Assembly (NCBI RefSeq): GCF_003867015.1
Contig: NZ_CP032548.1
Coordinates: 1,555,001 to 1,619,000 of the forward strand
From: Tenacibaculum singaporense
GTDB taxonomy: Bacteria > Bacteroidota > Bacteroidia > Flavobacteriales > Flavobacteriaceae
Direction: 5' to 3'
DNA: 64,000 bases
Positions within the stretch are counted from its first letter, which is position 1. Every line of letters starts with the position of its first letter. This document shows positions 62,324 to 64,000 of the stretch, piece after piece. Under the pieces are notes generated by a model, which was given only the letters and a program-made list of their open reading frames with translations, made no database searches and had not been told where the DNA came from. Both the position numbers and the translations under genes were made by a program.

Positions 62324-62464
62324 AACGAAGCAATATTATTTGTCAGCTATTAGTTTAATATTTAGATTATTTTTCTAATTTATTTTTTTTGGTAGATAAA
62401 TAATCTGGTTAGGATTCTTTTTAAGTGTAAAAAGAGATATATTTTAAGAGTAATATTAAAGAAA

Positions 62465-62496
62465 ATAAAAAAGCCCATCTAATTTAGATGAGCTTT
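62465..62496 (-). terminator. Terminator of the M28 peptidase gene
   Basis: On the minus strand AGCTCATCTAA pairs with TTAGATGGGCT (one wobble pair) and is followed by T6. It lies about 30 bases after the stop at 62527. Confidence 0.75.
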
Positions 62497-62526
62497 TAAA
62501 CTTTATAATTTAAATTTGATTAGACC

Positions 62527-63567
62527 TTATTTTGCGGCTTTATCAACCACAACACGATTCTCACGATTCGCAACTTCCCAAGCAGTATGGAAAACCAAAC
62601 GAGCTCTATTTTCTAACATTTCGTAATTGATTTTGTCAGGAGTGTCAGTTGGTCTGTGATAGTCGGCATGTGTCCCATTAAAATAAAAAATAATAGGAAT
62701 GTTGTGCTTAGCAAAATTATAGTGGTCAGAACGATAATAAAAACGATTAGGGTCGTTATCATCGTTGTATTTATAATCTAAATCGATGTTAGTATATTTT
62801 TTATTCATCGCTTCAGAAATGTTATGTAATTCAGTACTTAACTTATCAGAACCGATTAAGTATACATAATTTGGGTTTCCTTTATGGCGGTCATCAACTC
62901 TACCAATCATATCAATGTTCAAGTTGGTAACAGTATTGGCTAATGGGAAAATTGGGTTTTCAGTGTAATATTTAGATCCTAATAAACCTTTTTCTTCACC
63001 TGTAACGTGTAAAAATAAAATAGAACGTTTAGGGCCTTTACCAGCATCGGCAGCTTGTTTAAAAGCTTCAGCAATTTCTAAAATAGCTACAGTTCCTGAT
63101 CCGTCATCATCAGCACCATTGTATATTTCTCCGTTTTTAACTCCTTCGTGATCTAAGTGAGCTGAAATAACCACTATTTCATCTGGTTTTTCCGTTCCTT
63201 TGATAAAAGCAACAACGTTTTCAGAATCTTTTAAAGTCATTCCTCTACGGTTGTTACTTAAGTATTCAGAAGGTACTTCTTGAAAGTAATCATCACCACC
63301 TAAAGGAGAAGCTATTCCTTGACTAACATAAAAATCTTTTAAGTATTTTACCGCTTTCTTTTGTCCAGGTTCACCAGTGTTTCTTCCTTCAAATTCATCT
63401 GAAGCATAGATAAATAGATGTTTTCCTAAATCTTTTGCAGTAATGGTTTTGGCATATTTTGCAGCTTGGTCTGTGGTTGCTTCATTATCAGTATTTGCAG
63501 TTTCCTTGCTTGAACCACACGCTACCAGTGCAATTGCACTAGCCATATAAAGTAATTTTTTCATCAA
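62527..63567 (-). CDS. M28 family zinc aminopeptidase, lipoprotein
   Basis: The 346-residue product has a lipoprotein signal (LYMASAIALVACGSS). The peptidase domain shows the M28 two-zinc set: VVISAHLDHEG, YNGADDDGSGTVAILE, HVTGEEKGLLGSKYY with the Glu-Glu pair, NLNIDMIGRVD and the final HADYHRPTDTPDKI. It probably releases N-terminal residues from peptides at the cell surface or in the periplasm. All five metal ligands are present. It has a well-formed promoter at 63598-63628. Confidence 0.92.
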   Translation of the reverse strand: MMKKLLYMASAIALVACGSSKETANTDNEATTDQAAKYAKTITAKDLGKHLFIYASDEFEGRNTGEPGQKKAVKYLKDFYVSQGIASPLGGDDYFQEVPSEYLSNNRRGMTLKDSENVVAFIKGTEKPDEIVVISAHLDHEGVKNGEIYNGADDDGSGTVAILEIAEAFKQAADAGKGPKRSILFLHVTGEEKGLLGSKYYTENPIFPLANTVTNLNIDMIGRVDDRHKGNPNYVYLIGSDKLSTELHNISEAMNKKYTNIDLDYKYNDDNDPNRFYYRSDHYNFAKHNIPIIFYFNGTHADYHRPTDTPDKINYEMLENRARLVFHTAWEVANRENRVVVDKAAK

Positions 63568-63597
63568 TAATTAAGGTTTGTTTAGTTTGATTGGTTT

Positions 63598-63628
63598 CAA
63601 AAGTAACTAAATGTTACAATCGTTCAAA
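63598..63628 (-). promoter_or_regulatory. Promoter of the M28 peptidase gene
   Basis: On the minus strand TTTG (63628-63625), 19 bases, then TACTTTTG (63605-63598): an ideal Bacteroidota promoter ending 30 bases before the ATG at 63567. It starts just after the stop of the ABC ATPase gene. Confidence 0.75.
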
Positions 63629-63629
63629 T

Positions 63630-64000
63630 TTAATTTTTCTTAATAACGAATTGTTCTAATGTTTTGTTAAAACTTATTAATTCTTTTGGAAAAAGTTCAT
63701 CAAAAGCATTTTTAGCAATTAATTCTTGTGAATTGCCAGTATATAGTTGTTTTTCAGAAAGTAATATAAATTCATCAGCTAATTGAATGGCTATATTTAC
63801 TTCGTGAGTAGAAATAATAATAGTTTTTCCTGTGTTTTCTACAAGCTTTTTTAATAAAGAAAAGACCTTGAATGTATGATGTATATCTAAGTGAGCAGTA
63901 GGTTCATCTAAAATAATGATTTCGGTATCTTGAGCTAGTGCACGAGCAATAAGTACACGTTGTAGTTGACCATCGCTCAATTCATAAAATCGTTTGTCTT
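63630..64000 (-). CDS. ABC transporter ATPase, truncated at the window edge
   Basis: The frame is open to the window edge (DKRFYELSDGQLQRVLIARALA), so the 5' part of the gene, with the Walker A loop, lies outside. Visible are the LSDGQ signature, Walker B IIILDEPTAHLD, the switch His in STHEV, and a C-terminal tail of about 50 residues (LSEKQLYTGNSQELI). The layout (FecE/BtuD/HmuV type) suggests import of iron complexes, haem or cobalamin. The permease gene is probably upstream on the minus strand, outside the window. Confidence 0.88.
   Translation of the reverse strand, partial: DKRFYELSDGQLQRVLIARALAQDTEIIILDEPTAHLDIHHTFKVFSLLKKLVENTGKTIIISTHEVNIAIQLADEFILLSEKQLYTGNSQELIAKNAFDELFPKELISFNKTLEQFVIKKN

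Overview
The window is about 64 kb of AT-rich chromosome from a member of the Bacteroidota, most likely a marine Flavobacteriaceae of the Tenacibaculum type. The genus is an inference; the family rests on several things seen here: a gliding-motility-type C-terminal domain next to a PorP/SprF-family outer-membrane protein (type IX secretion), many short-signal lipoproteins, a type B L31 protein, promoters with the Bacteroidota -7 box TAnnTTTG, and no clear Shine-Dalgarno sequences. No rRNA, tRNA, CRISPR array, transposase or phage structural gene was recognised.

Layout. (1) 1-348 is the 3' end of an ATP-grasp-like gene. (2) 830-7308 is a three-gene surface operon: a secreted 1435-residue protein with 26 collagen-like repeat units, a protein with a type B T9SS sorting domain, and its PorP/SprF partner. 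(3) 7502-24186 is the most unusual part: five same-strand, tightly packed genes for two small related beta-type proteins (one leaderless, one secreted), a leaderless 1228-residue protein, a leaderless DNase I-fold nuclease with an intact active site, and a leaderless 3594-residue protein carrying two clusters of LysM-like repeats. I cannot match this set to a described system; it is the main candidate for a new one. (4) 24187-26183 is a 2-kb repeat-rich stretch with a 0.37-kb direct duplication flanking one small ORF. (5) 26184-34497 (all minus) holds a PLP enzyme, a putAbiC-type abortive-infection protein, a permease with cytosolic regulatory domains, a lipoprotein, a Mesh1-like HD hydrolase and an ApeA-type HEPN protein. 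Two intergenic arrays of the same 23-bp hairpin-forming repeat family lie in this part. (6) 34800-43965 (minus) holds redox, regulator and transporter genes and a xanthine dehydrogenase operon (XdhA, XdhB, GNAT, membrane protein, XdhC, Crp/Fnr). (7) 44114-64000 is ordinary housekeeping and envelope genes: coiled-coil CdsZ-like protein, Nif3-like protein, LpxK, a TetM/EF-G-like GTPase, mannose-1-phosphate guanylyltransferase, SprT-like protein, SDR, amidohydrolase, beta-helix lipoprotein, glutaminyl cyclase, L31, GltB-like protein, rRNA methyltransferase, beta-barrel protein, histidine decarboxylase, M28 peptidase and a truncated ABC ATPase.

How the genes work together. Regions 2 and 3 look like accessory cell-surface or exported machinery. 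Region 5 contains two single-gene antiphage candidates about 4 kb apart. Region 6 is a purine-oxidation operon with its maturation factor and a cNMP-type regulator. The rest is core metabolism. All functions come from reading motifs by eye; no database search or structure prediction was run.
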